Positions 1 through 9,560 of a stretch of 64,000 bases of DNA are shown piece by piece. The notes under the pieces were generated by a model, which was not told where the DNA came from, ran no database searches, and was given only the letters and a program-made list of their open reading frames with translations. The position numbers and the translations under genes were made by a program. Numbering within the stretch: position 1 is the first letter of the stretch; each line of letters opens with the position of its first letter. The stretch is from contig CM040744.1 in NCBI GenBank assembly GCA_022829145.1, positions 4,370,001-4,434,000 on the forward strand. The letters run 5' to 3'. Origin of the DNA: Albula goreensis (lineage: Eukaryota > Chordata > Actinopteri > Albuliformes > Albulidae).

Positions 1-884
1 GTTTTCCCCTTTCCTCCTACTTTCGTGCAAATACCCAGGAGGCAGCGCATCAGTTGGTCCCGCAAATCACTTTGTCCTGCGTGCGTGCGACCAATATAGC
101 CAGAGGACTGACCACCTGCCGCAGCTTTATTTATAGTTGTATAGTAAGAATAACGAGATTCAAGTTAACAGCCGTCCCAACCAGCACATTCATAGCCATG
201 GAGTTAACAGACCTTTACTTGTCCCTGTTAACTCTATGCAGATTCTTTAAAGGACAGGTGTGATAAGGGCGATGGGTTTAAGACAGTGACAATTTGGAGA
301 CTGTACTGTAGTGCACTGTAGTGTTTGGACGGTTTGTATGAATTAGGAGGAAGCAGAGGGTCTTGGTGTTGTGGGTTGGATCTGGGGCTGGAGGGGTGGG
401 TCTGAGTCTTGGGAAAGCTCACTAACCAGAAGCACCTTGACTCAGATGTGTGTGTGAAGTGCTTTAAGATCCTGAGATCTCCTGTCACTCAGTGAAGAGA
501 TTCTCACTGGATGAGTAAGCAGGATCCTTTCAGTGTCTTTTTAATCAGTGTTTTTACATCAGTGGGAATTATAGTTTTTTGTGTAACTTCTGGTAGTTGC
601 TTGTTGTTTTTTGGTGTTGAGTCCTGTTGTGGTTGTCATCTTATTTGTCAAAATCGAAAAGCAGGTGCTCTGGCCAAGAGGACCCATCGAGATCAGTGCC
701 AACTAACTCATTATACAAGCGACCCTTCACGTGTGTGTGTGTGTGTGTGTGAGAGAGTGACTGAGTGAGTGAGTGTGTATTTTAGTACCATTTTAGGCAC
801 TTGCTTCACTTGTTTAAAATCTTATTTAATGTTGTCCACATATTCTCTTTTTGACTCTGTCTAGAGTTACCCTGAGTCTTCTAT
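1..884. other. upstream flank / 5' UTR or 5' intron of fbxl17
   Basis: No convincing coding sequence. The tract is AT-rich and CpG-poor compared with exon 1, and there is no clear core promoter. A (GT)n run sits at about 730-751. A pyrimidine-rich stretch from about 840 ends in CTGTCTAG at 864, which resembles a 3' splice site 20 bases before the ATG. The transcription start may therefore lie left of this window. Confidence 0.5.
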
Positions 885-1673
885 ATGGGCCATCTTCTCT
901 CGAAAAATGGTAACCGCGGTAACCGCCTGAAGAAGAGGAAAAGGAAGGTGCTCAAGAGGAAGAAGAGGAACTGTTTCCTTCAGGGGCCTTGCATGCTCTG
1001 CTTCATTGTCCACGGCAACAGTGGTAGCCTTGGCAACGTGGGTAGCAGCAGCGGCGAGGACGACGGGCTCCCACCGGAGGTCAGCGTAAGCGTTAGCGTC
1101 AGTGTCAGCGGCTCCAGCAAGCTCGCACTCAGCTCACCTGACGACTGCGCCAAGTTCCTGCTGTCACCGCGGGAGCTTGCCATCTGGGAGGCGGTGCCAG
1201 CCAAGCTCCTGGCGCCGCCGTGCGCACTGTTCCGGGCCCCACCCCCTGCCGCCGCAGGCGCGAGTGTTAGCGTTAGCGAGAGTGCAGACATGGTGTGCAA
1301 GCGGAAGTGCACGGATGTGTGCAGGAGCGCCCCCTGCAAGCAGCCACGCTGCTGCGCCCGACAGGAAGTGATGGAGAATGGGGGCGGGGCCGGGGCAGAG
1401 GACTCCAGCACTGGCTCCGCCCACAGACACCTACCCCTCTGCCCACTGCCTTCCTCCTCCTCCTCCTGCTCCTCCTCTTGCTCTGAGGGTGTGTTGGGGG
1501 TGGGGCCAGAGTTGGAGGAAAGCCCAGGGGGAACGGGGAGCACTTCGGCTGACACGCCCCTAAGCCAGAGCTCCTCCCCTTCCTGCATCCATGGCCTGCC
1601 CCTGGGTGACGTCCCTGCAGAGAACGCTGATAACTTGAGTATCAACCACCTGCCCTCCTCCATCCTGCTGAAG
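885..1673 (+). CDS. fbxl17: fbxl17 exon 1 (coding part): N-terminal region and start of F-box
   Basis: 263 codons, ending in phase 0 at donor AAG|GTGAGC. The ATG at 885 is chosen because the first residues, MGHLLSK, match vertebrate FBXL17; context is moderate (T at -3, G at +4). Residues 14-28 carry 12 Lys/Arg of 15, which could be a nuclear localisation signal or a membrane-binding polybasic patch. The next block, NCFLQGPCMLCFIVH, is a conserved family signature. Residues 66-75 are five Val-Ser dipeptides, and a second Val/Ser run lies near 127-133. The middle is rich in Ser, Pro, Gly and Cys and is probably disordered, with a polyserine tract encoded by TCC repeats near 1450-1480. The exon ends inside the F-box (LPSSILLK, residues 256-263). 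It is GC- and CpG-rich, unlike the sequence upstream. Reading through the donor would add 17 residues before a stop at 1725-1727. Confidence 0.95.
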
Positions 1674-1689
1674 GTGAGCAGGAAAATTC

Positions 1690-2178
1690 ATGGCCAGGTC
1701 ATTGATGGTGCTGTAACATTACTATAACGCTACTGTAACATTGCTGTAATGCATGGCCAGGTCACTGATGGCGCTGTAACATTACTATAACGTCACTGAT
1801 TGCTGTAATGCATGGCCAGGTCACTGATGGTGCTGTAACATTACTATAACGCTACTGTAACGTTGCTGTAATGCATGGCCAGGTCACTGATGGTGCTGTA
1901 ACATTACTATAACGTTGCTGTAATGCATGGCCAGGTCACTGATGGTGCTGTAACATTACTATAACGCTACTGTAACGTTGCTGTAATGCATGGCCAGGTC
2001 ACTGATGGTGCTGTAACATTACTATAACGCTACTGTAACGTTGCTGTAATGCATGGCCAGGTCACTGATGGTGCTGTAACATTACTATAACGCTACTGTA
2101 ACGTTGCTGTAATGCATGGCCAGGTCACTGATGGTGCTGTAACATTACTATAACGCTACTGTAACGTTGCTGTAATGT
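1690..2178. repeat. 63-bp minisatellite in intron 1 (8 copies)
   Basis: Copies begin with ATGGCCAGGTCACTGATGG at 1690, 1753, 1812, 1875, 1927, 1990, 2053 and 2116. Spacings are 63, 59, 63, 52, 63, 63 and 63, so two units carry internal deletions. Copies are nearly identical. The array starts 16 bases inside the intron, almost touching the exon 1 donor. Confidence 0.95.
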
Positions 2179-2384
2179 AGTTGGTTTGTGAGTCATTACG
2201 GTGGGAGTAGTTAAAAGGGCTGTTTCAGGATTTCTTGATTTATTAAAGTAGCACAATCATGGGTTGGCAGCAGGCGACTGCAGTGTGTCTGTGTGTGGAA
2301 TGAGCCAGTGTGAGGGTCACCGATCCAGGGTTACCCTGGACACTCTCTAACTCTCAATTTTCCCTCCTGCTGTAAACGCTCTGC

Positions 2385-3105
2385 CCCCCTGATATAAACA
2401 TGCCCACTCCTGCTCTAAATGCTCCACCCACTCCTGCTGTGTGTGTTGCCTGTGTCTGTATGTGTGTGTGTGTGTGTGTAAGTGCACCGCCCATTTCTGC
2501 TGTAAATGCTGCTCCTGACATAAACACGCCCACTCCTGACATAAACACGCCCACTTCTGCTGTAAACATGCCCACTCTTGATGTAAATACGCCCACTCTT
2601 GATATAAACACACCCACTCCTGCTGTAATCATGCCTACTCCTGATGTAAACACGCCCACTCATGCTGTAAACACGCCCACTCCTTTTGTAAACATGCCCA
2701 CTCATGCTGTAAACACACCCACTCCTGGTGTAAACACGCCCATTACTGCTGTAAACACGCCCACTTATGCTGTAAACATGCCCACTCCTGATATAAACAC
2801 GCCCACTCCTGCTGTAATAATGCCTACTCCTGATGTAAACCCGCCCACTCATGCTGTAAACACACCCACTCCTGGTGTAAACACGCCCATTACTGATGTA
2901 AACCCGCCCACTCATGCTGTAAACACGCCCACTCCTTTTGTAAACATGCCCACTCATGCTGTAAACACACCCACTCCTGGTGTAAACACGCCCATTACTG
3001 CTGTAAACACGCCCACTCATGCTGTAAACATGCCCACTCCTGCTGTAAACACGCCCACTCCTGATGTACGCACGCCCACTCCTGCTGTCAATGCTTCACC
3101 CAGTG
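2385..3105. repeat. 21-bp minisatellite in intron 1
   Basis: Unit resembles CCTGCTGTAAACACGCCCACT, over 30 copies, with a (GT)n insertion near 2451-2480. A higher-order pattern is visible: blocks with ATGCTGTAAACACACCCACT, CCTGGTGTAAACACG and CCCATTACTG recur in the same order. Because 21 is a multiple of three, both strands stay open over long frames; these are not genes. Confidence 0.93.
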
Positions 3106-3196
3106 TGTGCTTGTTTTGATGTGGCCTCTGTATGTATGTGTGTGTGTGTGAGTGTGTCATCCTATGTGTTTTTGAGCAGCTCTCCTGCCTCCACAG

Positions 3197-3319
3197 GTGT
3201 TCTCCCATCTGTCTGTGCGGGAGCGCTGCCTCTCTGTGTCACTGGTCTGCAAGTACTGGAGGGACCTGTGTCTCGACTTTCAGTTCTGGAAACAGATTGA
3301 CCTGAGTGGCCTTCAGCAG
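3197..3319 (+). CDS. fbxl17: fbxl17 exon 2: core of the F-box
   Basis: 41 codons, phase 0 at both ends, flanked by acceptor CTCCACAG and donor CAG|GTCAGT. It encodes the rest of the F-box (VFSHLSVRERCLS then VCKYWRDLC), the helical motif that binds SKP1, followed by the conserved linker LDFQFWKQIDLSGLQQ into the first leucine-rich repeat. The F-box is therefore split between exons 1 and 2 after LLK. A TG-rich tract (about 3128-3152) and the end of the 21-bp minisatellite lie less than 100 bp upstream of the acceptor. Confidence 0.97.
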
Positions 3320-3651
3320 GTCAGTACCCCTGCCCGCCCCCCACAGTCAGCAGTCATTATCATTAAAGCAGTACACTCTCATTCAGTTGTTAGTAAAAGT
3401 TAAGGGTAAAATGCTGATTGAATTCTGGCCAGTGTTAAAATATCTCTCATTGTTTTTCCCACTCTGTTTGTGTCTGTCTCCTTGTTTCTATTTTTTTAAA
3501 TGTTTTTCTGTCCCACCCACTCTCTTTTTTCTTTCTTTTTTTCCTGTATGTCTTGCTCTCTCCCTCCTTTTCTCTCCATCTACCTCCCTGTCCTCTCTTT
3601 ATTTCTCTCCCTCTCCATCGTTCTGCCCGTCCCTCGCACCCCGTCTCCCAG
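3320..3651. other. intron 2, pyrimidine-rich
   Basis: 332-bp GT-AG intron. From about 3440 it is dominated by C and T runs leading to the exon 3 acceptor. Nothing else supported. Confidence 0.9.
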
Positions 3652-3909
3652 GTGACGGATGAGCTGCTGGTGAAGATCGGCTCATGGAGGCAGAATGTGA
3701 CGGAGCTGAATATCTCAGACTGCCGGAAGGTGCAGGACTTTGGCGTTAGCTCGCTGGCGTCGCACTGCCCCGGGCTGCTCAGGTACACCGCGTATCGCTG
3801 CAAGCAGCTGAGCGACCTGTCCCTGTCCACCGTCGCCGCCCACTGCCCCCTGCTGCAGAAGGCCCATGTGGGGAACCAGGACAAACTGACTGACGAGTCC
3901 CTCAAGAAG
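3652..3909 (+). CDS. fbxl17: fbxl17 exon 3: first leucine-rich repeats
   Basis: 86 codons, phase 0, between acceptor CCGTCTCCCAG and donor AAG|GTGTGT. It starts VTDELLVKIGSW and contains about three AMN1-type leucine-rich repeats. Visible repeat cores are LNISDCRKVQDFGVSSLA, LLRYTAYRCKQLSDLSL and LLQKAHVGNQDKLTDESL. These form the curved solenoid that contacts substrate. The first repeats (around RKVQDFGVSSLAS) look more diverged from mammals than the YTAYRCKQLSD block, which is essentially invariant. Intron 2 before it is only 332 bp. Confidence 0.97.
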
Positions 3910-4247
3910 GTGTGTGTCCCGTCTGACCTTCGACCCTGACCCCTCTGGGGAGGCTGGCCATGAGAGCTTGGTGGTTTGCTGTGTAAACTGCATTAGCAAA
4001 GTGCATTATTTTATTCATAGCACCTGCTGTTGAAACATAACCTTTTCCTTCACAAATCTGTTAAAGGCAGAGGGAAATGTCGTGCGAAACAGAGGACATG
4101 GTGATGTTTAAACATTCACAGAGGTTCGCTTGCATCCAGGGTCTGTACCTCTGAAGACTGTCAGACCGTTCAGGTTGTGTCGCGATCAGAGCAATTCAGA
4201 ATATGCAGAGACTGGACATACTCAGTTGTTCAGGCTGCTGCTCTGTT

Positions 4248-4722
4248 AGCTTAGTTAGCCTGGTCTGTTTGGTCAGTTAGCCTGGTTTGTTAGTTCAGTT
4301 AGCCTGGTCTCTTAGCTCAGTTAACCTGGTCTGTTTGGTCAGTTAGCCTGGTTTGTTAGCTCAGTTAACCTGGTCTGTTTGGTCAGTTAGCCTGTTTTGT
4401 TAGCTCAGTTAGCCTGGTCCGTTTGGTCAGTTAGCCTGGTCTCTTAGCTCAGTTAACCTGGTCCGTTTGGTCAGTTAGCCTGGTCTGTTAGCTCAGTTAA
4501 CCTGGTCTGTTTGGTCAGTTAGCCTGGTTTGTTAGGTCAGTTAGCCTGGTTTGTTAGGTCAGTTAGCCTGGTCTGTTAGCTCAGTTAGCCTGGTCTCTTA
4601 GCTGAGTTAACCTGGTCTGTTTGGTCAGTTAGCCTGGTTTGTTAGCTCAGTTAGCCTGGTTTGTTAGGTCAGTTAGCCTGGTCTGTTAGCTCAGTTAGCC
4701 TGGTCTCTTAGCTCAGTTTTTC
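4248..4722. repeat. 22-bp minisatellite in intron 3
   Basis: Unit CAGTTAGCCTGGTCTGTTAGCT with alternating variants (TTTGGT versus TTAGCT), about 21 copies. The alternation gives a 44-bp higher-order period in places. Confidence 0.92.
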
Positions 4723-4799
4723 CTTTCTTATTAATCAGCAGCCATTAGAAACAAGGTGTGAAGACTCTTTCAACAATCAGTGACAAAAATGGAACCGTT

Positions 4800-5045
4800 A
4801 CGAGCTGAAACACTATAAACAAGCACAAATTTGCAATAGCTGTGACCAGGCCACTCTCACTGCCATGCCCTCTTTTAACCAATTGGCATGAACAGAAATA
4901 CACACCTTCACACACACACACTTGACCTCCATGCCAAATTTCAGCCTCCTAGGGCGAAAACTGTGGCTGCCAAAGGGTGGGGAAATTTTTGTCGACCAAC
5001 TGACCGACCGACAGAGCAACCTGTAGAGCTGCTGGCTGCAGCTTA
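4800..5045. mobile_element. interspersed-repeat fragment (teleost DNA-transposon-like)
   Basis: The stretch holding CCATGCCAAATTTCAGCCTC, GACCAACTGACCGACCGACAG and AGCTGCTGGCTGCAGCTTAA resembles a dispersed repeat seen widely in fish genomes. The ending is similar to that of the element at 33735-34597. There is no coding capacity. Exact ends and family are not established here. Confidence 0.4.
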
Positions 5046-5308
5046 AAAGCAGCTGACGCTGTGACCCTGCAGGACTGGAGTTACACAGAGGTCCTGACTC
5101 AGTGTGGTCCTGAACAATCCCATGGTGCTTTGTACAAAGAGCAGGAAGTCCCTTCCGCCTCGCCCTATCCACCTGGCCTCATTACAAAGAAGAATTAGCT
5201 GCTTTGTCTGCAAGTTCAAATCATAACTGTTTTCTGTTATATTGCAGAGGTAGTTTGGTGGTTTTGGGGATATTAACGGATTGTTCTGTTGTTTTCTTTG
5301 AATCTGCA

Positions 5309-5451
5309 CAGAGCTGAGATGTTTGTGTCCTGTTCGTGTTTGCGTCTGCGCAGTTGGAGCTGAGCTGTGTTTCTGTTCTCTCCGTGTTTGTGACTGTGTA
5401 CCTACGCAGTCAGAGCTGAGCTGTGTCTCCGTTCTCTTTGTGTCTGCGCAG
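5309..5451. repeat. three tandem copies of the exon 4 acceptor region
   Basis: Three imperfect copies of a GAGCTGAGCTGTGT-pyrimidine-CGCAG block occupy 5309-5353, 5354-5409 and 5410-5451. Each ends in a plausible 3' splice site (GTCTGCGCAG, CCTACGCAG, GTCTGCGCAG). The last is the assigned acceptor. Confidence 0.8.
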
Positions 5452-5583
5452 CTGGGGGAGTGTTGCGCAGAGCTGAAGGACGTCCACCTGGGGCAGTGCT
5501 ATAACATCAGCGATGCGGGCATGGTGGCGCTGGCGCGAGGGTGCCCCAAACTGCAGCGGATCTACATGCAGGAGAACAAGCTG
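5452..5583 (+). CDS. fbxl17: fbxl17 exon 4: leucine-rich repeats
   Basis: 44 codons, phase 0, with acceptor TGTCTGCGCAG and donor CTG|GTGTGT. It encodes LGECCAELKDVHLGQCYNIS, then DAGMVALARGCPKLQRIYMQ and ENKL, covering about one and a half leucine-rich repeats. The assigned start makes LTDESLKK from exon 3 continue into LGECCAELKD, as in other FBXL17 proteins. Two similar acceptor-like sites lie directly upstream (ending 5353 and 5409). The one at 5409 would extend the exon in frame by 42 bases (14 codons, no stop). The donor is followed within a few bases by a CACCTG-rich tandem array. Confidence 0.96.
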
Positions 5584-5589
5584 GTGTGT

Positions 5590-6110
5590 ACCCTCGCCTG
5601 CTACCTGCTCTTACTCTCACCTGATCTCTCCTGCTACCTGCCTTTACCCTCACCTGATCTCACCTGCTACCTGCTCTTATGCTTACCTCACCTGCTACCT
5701 GCCCTTACTCTCACCTCACCTCACCTGCTACCTGCCCTTAACCTCACCTCACCTCACCTGCTACCTGCCCTTACCCTCACCTTCACCTCCTCACCTCACC
5801 TCACCTGCTACCTGCCCTTACCCTCACCTCACCTCACCTCACCTGCTACCTGCCCTTAACCTCACCTCACCTCACCTCACCTGCTACCTGCCCTTACCCT
5901 CACCTCACCTCACCTGCTACCTGCTCCTGCTACCTCACCTCACCTCACCTCACCTCACCTCACCTGCTACCTGCCCTTACCCTCACCTTATCTGCTACCT
6001 GCCCTTAGCCTAACATTACCTGCTACCCCCCTTTACTCTCACCTGATCTCACCTGCTACCTGCTCGTACCCACACCTCACCTGCTATGTGCCCTTATCTG
6101 CACCTTACCT
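5590..6110. repeat. CACCTGCTACCTGC minisatellite at start of intron 4
   Basis: Irregular array built from CACCTGCTACCTGC, CCTTACCCTCACCT and runs of CTCACCT. It starts about six bases after the exon 4 donor. The CACCTG hexamer recurs many times. Confidence 0.9.
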
Positions 6111-6890
6111 GCCCTTTGACATCTAAGTTAAAATGATGGAATTACTGTAAAATGTGCACAGCGTGTGTGGGGATTGATGCTTCACTTTTGGCTTGAAGTG
6201 ACTCTCTGGTGGATGGTTACTGCAGCACTGAGAGGTCTGACTCCTTTGATTCATAAATGAGGATGTGTTTTATAAATGTTTTGTAAATGTATTATAAACA
6301 TGTTGTAAGTGTGGCTCAGTGGTATGGAAGAGCTGAATGGCTTCTTTGCTATCAGGATACAGTGTATCTCGAAATTAAAACAACTGTTCAAACATCTGAA
6401 GACATTGTGCACCTGTTCCATGCGGAATGAGATGTTCTTGGCTTCTGCCCGATAGTTTTACCTGCCATGCTGCTCATTTTTGAGAGTCCTGTGTTTGCCC
6501 TGTTTCTGTGTTCAGGGAATGCAAAGTCAGTTCACATGTAAGGTAATACCACTGCTGACCATCAGGGGGAGCAGGAGCCACATGTGTGCCTGTTTTTATG
6601 CAGGGACCATAGTGAAGTGGCATGCTGGACTGGGGCTCACAGGTGAAGCGTGCGGTCTGGAGCTGTGAGCCTGTGAGGCGGGGTGGGAAAACATACCCGC
6701 CTCCTGGCGCAGTCCGGTAACGATCGGGGGGATGCGGCCTGCGGTCGAGTGCGAGCAGACCGTATGCACGGTTGTCACGGTGACATGCGGAGATCCGCTG
6801 GGTTTTGATTTCATTCCTGGCGGTGGAGTGGAGCGGGAAGTGAAACTGACTCTGTATTGATCTTCCTCTTAGAAGTTGTTTTGAAAACTA
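6111..6890. other. unique intron 4 sequence
   Basis: No gene seen. The sequence is unique, with a weak CTCF-like match (CCATCAGGGGGAGCAG) near 6559-6574. Confidence 0.6.
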
Positions 6891-6892
6891 TC

Positions 6893-7635
6893 TGTCATGC
6901 CTGGCCTGGGGCCCGTTGCCTCTCCTCTGTCTGTCACATCTGCCTTAGAGCCTGCCACCTCTCCTCTGCCCTGGGGCCTGCTGCCTCCCCTCTGCCCTGT
7001 GGCCTGCTGCCTCTCCTCTGCCCTGGGGTCTGCTGCTTCTCCTCTGCCCTGGGGCCCGCTGCCTCTCCTCTGTCTGTCACGTCTGCCTTAGGGCCCGCTG
7101 CCTCTCCTCTGTCTGTCACGTCTGCCTTAGGGCCCGCTGCCTCCCCTCTGCCCTGGGGCCCACTGCCTCTCCTCTGTCTGTCACGTCTGCCTTAGGGCCC
7201 GCTGCCTCTCCTCTGTCTGTCACGTCTGCCTTAGGGCCTGTTCCCTCCCCTCTGCCCTGGGGCCCGCTGCCTCCCCTCTGCCCTGGGGCCCGCTGCCTCT
7301 CCTCTGGCCTGGGGCCCGCTGCCTCCCCTCTGCCCTGGGGCCCGCTGCCTCTCCTCTGCCCTGGGGCCTGTTGCCTCTCCTCTGCCCTGGGGCCTGTTGC
7401 CTCTCCTCTGGCCTGGGGCCTGTTGCCTCTCCTCTGGCCTGGGGCCTGCTGCTTCCCCTCTGCCCTGGGGCCCGCTGCCTCTCCTCTGCCTTAGGGCCTG
7501 CCGCCTCCCTCTGGCCTGGGGCCCACTGCCCCTCCTCTGTCTGTCACGTCTGCCTTAGGGCCTGTTCCCTCTCCTCTGCCCTGGGGCCTGCTGCCTCTCC
7601 TCTGGCATGGGGCCCGCTGCCTCTCCTCTGCTGGA
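6893..7635. repeat. 26-bp GC-rich minisatellite
   Basis: Unit close to GCCTCTCCTCTGCCCTGGGG plus CCCGCT, interspersed with a longer variant containing CTGTCTGTCACGTCTGCCTT. More than 25 copies. Long open frames on both strands are products of the repeat. Confidence 0.93.
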
Positions 7636-8070
7636 GAAAAAGCTGCAAATCTCCACCGCCAGGGTCCTTAGATCCCTGAGCGGATCTTTAATCTAAAACA
7701 GACAGGGGTGTGTGTATTTCACAAAGCAGGGTACAGGAGTGAGCTGGTTGACTTTTGAAGGGTATAAATGTTTAGGATATAAACACAAACATTAAATAAA
7801 CACCATAGCTATCCAGCTGATTCCTTAGTCCCGTTTTGTGAAGTCACCCTGTCATCATGACATCACTGGCGTGGGACAGTGACTTCCACACAGAGGCAGG
7901 AGTTAGTGCTCACGATAGCCTTCATGTGCTGTCCAGATGTTTTTTAGGTTCTAATCCCATTTGTGAGGTCGCTCAGGGCTGCCTATGTGCAGGTTATTTA
8001 TATTCCAGTTACTTTCCAAAATGCTGTTTTCACCTATGCTGGTTTACGCTTATGCTTTACCTCTGTTTCC

Positions 8071-8085
8071 CCAGCAGGGGGCGCT
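8071..8085 (+). promoter_or_regulatory. predicted CTCF binding motif
   Basis: CCAGCAGGGGGCGCT is a near-ideal match to the vertebrate CTCF core motif, on the + strand. Binding is inferred from sequence only. Confidence 0.55.
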
Positions 8086-8165
8086 TAAAAAAGGCTGACA
8101 TGGCGGTGATCAGGACCAGAGCTGTTAAGCAAACTCCTCCTTTGGACTTGCAGTGTTAGTTCCTG

Positions 8166-8179
8166 CCACTAGAGGGCAG
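8166..8179 (+). promoter_or_regulatory. predicted CTCF binding motif, second copy
   Basis: CCACTAGAGGGCAG fits the CTCF consensus CCASYAGRKGGCRS at every position. It has the same orientation as the site at 8071 and starts 95 bp after it. Confidence 0.55.
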
Positions 8180-8497
8180 TGCTGCTCCATGTGTGCCTTC
8201 TCCAGTGGCCACAAAAATGCTGCTGGTTTCCTGAGGGGGGCCTTTCGGCTGAGTCAGATTTTTAGGGGTCGCAGAAGTAAGTTTTAGAGCGGTATGTGTG
8301 GCGTGCCACGATCACAGGACGGCACGGCGCTCTTTGAGCCTGAAAGGGCTCCATTTCCGCACCCCGTGATTAGGGTCCACAGAGGGTTTATTGGGATGAG
8401 AGAAACATATTTAAAACAACCCCTTCCAAATATGAGAGCAAAAAAAAAAATCATTATGTCTGATGCCTTTCTGTGCCTGCATGTATGTATTCATGCC

Positions 8498-8780
8498 TGA
8501 CACACACACACACACACACACACACACCATTATACATGCATATAGTCACACACACACACCATTATACATCACACACACACAGACACACACACACCATTAT
8601 ACATGCATATAGTCACACACACACACCATTATACATGCATACAGTCACACACACACACACAGAGACACACACACACCATTATACATGCATATAGTCACAC
8701 ATACACACACCATTATACATGCATACAGTCACAAACACACACACAGACACACACACACACACCATTATACATGCATATAG

Positions 8781-8831
<51 letters not shown>

Positions 8832-8896
8832 ATTATACATGAATACAGTCACACACACACACACAGACACACACACACACCATTATACATGCATAT

Positions 8897-8936
<40 letters not shown>

Positions 8937-9208
8937 ATTATACATGCATACAATCACACACACACCATTATACATGCATACACCACACACACACAGACCA
9001 TCTTACATGCATATAGTACACACACACACACCATCATACATGCATACAGTCACACACACACACAGACCATCTTACATGCATATAGTACACACACACACAC
9101 ACACGCACACACGCACACTCACCATTATACCTGCATACGGTACATGCACACACACGCACTGTCATACATACATGCATACATACATACATACATACACACG
9201 CTGTTTGT
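8498..9208. repeat. (CA)n compound array with a CATTATACATGCATA spacer
   Basis: Long CA microsatellite runs are regularly interrupted by CCATTATACATGCATATAGT. About 14 spacer copies occur, followed by a short (CATA)n tract near 9170-9197. Confidence 0.95.
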
Positions 9209-9524
9209 ATGTCAGAAACAGCCCCGTTGTCTAATTGGTGTATGAAGTGTGTATGGAAAAGTGTTTGAGTTAAGAGTGTGGGTGTGTGTCAGATGAGGGT
9301 GTTTGTGTGTGTACGTCTGTATGAAGACAGTAACCATAGAGGTTGTGTGTTTGGTGTGTAGAGTGTGTTTGCAGTGTGTTACATCCCCTGTACGGTGTGT
9401 GAAGAGGCTGTGTGCACACTCCGTTCAAACTCCATGCTATGGTCAGGCTCTCAGTCCTGCATCATTACAGTTCAGCAGCGACTCGGCTCCTTAAACAAAA
9501 CCAGTCTTCCCTAAAGCATCCCCC

Positions 9525-9560
<36 letters not shown>

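Larger units (their letters stand above)
7636..8497. other. unique sequence containing CTCF-like sites
   Basis: No coding exon recognised. Two strong CTCF-type motifs lie in the middle (8071-8085 and 8166-8179). Confidence 0.6.

Noticed and set aside
980..1663. 227-codon minus-strand frame opposite exon 1
   Set aside because: Antisense shadow of the GC-rich fbxl17 exon 1. The plus strand matches a known protein family; the minus strand does not.
2400..3119. 239-codon open frame with NTPTPAV-like heptads
   Set aside because: It is a direct translation of the 21-bp intronic repeat, equally open on the other strand, and lies between two confirmed exons of fbxl17.
8473..9245. His/Thr-rich frames
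   Set aside because: Translation of CA microsatellites.
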